A stretch of 64,000 nucleotides of DNA from CAVVDT01 sp963747005 (GTDB lineage: Bacteria; Pseudomonadota; Alphaproteobacteria; Rhizobiales; Aestuariivirgaceae), in the NCBI GenBank assembly GCA_963747005.1, contig CAVVDT010000008.1, positions 62,001 through 126,000 on the forward strand, in the 5' to 3' direction. A program made the translations under genes and the position numbers. This document shows, in pieces, positions 63,695 to 64,000 of the stretch (within the stretch, counting starts at the first letter, position 1; each line of letters opens with the position of its first letter). The notes beneath the pieces are model-generated. The model made no database searches and was not told the origin of the DNA. It saw only the letters and a program-made list of their open reading frames with translations.

Positions 63695-64000
63695 GCCACA
63701 TGCCCCAAGAGCCGCTCGGTGACCTCGCGCGGCATGCGGGCCTTGTCCCCGCGCGTCTTGACAAGGCACATCATGGTCTCGTGCACGACCTCCGGCGCAT
63801 CGCGCATGTCATGCACATCGAAGCCCACCAGCGCCGCCGCCCAGTCGAGGGTCTCGGCAACGCCCGGCACCTTGCGCAGGTCCTCCTTGCGGATGGCTTC
63901 CACCATGCGGGCGATCTGCAATGACAAGGTTGCACCCGCTGAGGGAATGCGGGCCATGACGATGCGGGCTTCACGATCGACGTCGGGATAATCGACATAG
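63691..64000 (-). CDS. coxD: CoxD-like MoxR AAA+ ATPase, C-terminal part (5' end beyond window)
   Basis: The frame is open to the right edge. The visible ~102 residues are the lid of a MoxR-type ATPase: YVDYPDVDREARIVMARIP, LRKVPGVAETLDWAAALVGF and LVKTRGDKARMPREVTERLLG. Walker motifs lie outside. It overlaps coxE by 4 nt. The assignment as CoxD rests on this C-terminus and the coxE and xdhC neighbours. Confidence 0.8.
   Translation of the reverse strand, partial: YVDYPDVDREARIVMARIPSAGATLSLQIARMVEAIRKEDLRKVPGVAETLDWAAALVGFDVHDMRDAPEVVHETMMCLVKTRGDKARMPREVTERLLGHVA

Overview
The window is GC-rich bacterial chromosome. Gene content points to an alphaproteobacterium of the Hyphomicrobiales (rhizobia-like): a type III GlnT-like glutamine synthetase, a SoxBDAG operon, a five-step hut pathway using HutF/HutG, many ABC uptake systems, and short palindromic intergenic repeats of a kind I associate with this order. 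No rRNA, tRNA or CRISPR array was recognised. Nearly all of it is catabolism and uptake of nitrogen-rich compounds.

Layout. 1-4250 is a decayed, mobile-element-rich edge: the end of a DsbA-NhaA fusion gene with a frameshift, a remnant of a methylmalonate-semialdehyde dehydrogenase gene, and an IS630-type transposase split by an intact IS110/IS1111-type element with 13-bp inverted repeats and a possible guide-RNA region. 4249-15209 (minus) is one long operon: peptide ABC transporter (binding protein, two permeases, two ATPases), an M24 peptidase, an unknown membrane-anchored protein, an AruI-like 2-ketoarginine decarboxylase, a HAD hydrolase, a crotonase and a DUF427 protein. 15324-20219 holds a DauA-like D-arginine dehydrogenase facing a DoeA-like M24 hydrolase, an AruH-like arginine transaminase and an amino-acid permease. 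DauA and AruH both make 2-ketoarginine, which AruI decarboxylates, so the two blocks form one arginine/D-arginine catabolic region.

20229-25412 (minus) is soxBDAG, with a divergent GATase1-AraC regulator. 26609-31226 carries a LysE exporter, a GlnT-type glutamine synthetase, an XRE-cupin regulator, a small membrane protein and a divergent Amt-type channel. An ornithine cyclodeaminase-like gene follows.

32642-47970 is a histidine-utilisation region. hutI-hutC-hutU and a polar amino-acid ABC transporter run rightward; hutF-hutH run leftward. Between hutH and hutG three unexpected genes are inserted with 4-nt overlaps: an SDR, an acyl-CoA synthetase-like ligase and a hotdog thioesterase/HCCA-isomerase fusion. 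The operon ends in a second HAL-family protein that lacks the serine of the MIO tripeptide. This is the most unusual part of the window.

47981-52784 has a MarR/GST pair, a long intergenic region with palindromic repeats and a strong promoter for an unidentified transcript, and a divergent sugar-acid dehydratase/SDR pair. 52933-61601 is a PotABCD-like transporter followed by a beta-lactamase-fold hydrolase, two tandem amidases and a cupin protein. 61638-64000 (minus) holds coxD (partial), coxE and an xdhC/coxF-like gene for molybdenum hydroxylase maturation.
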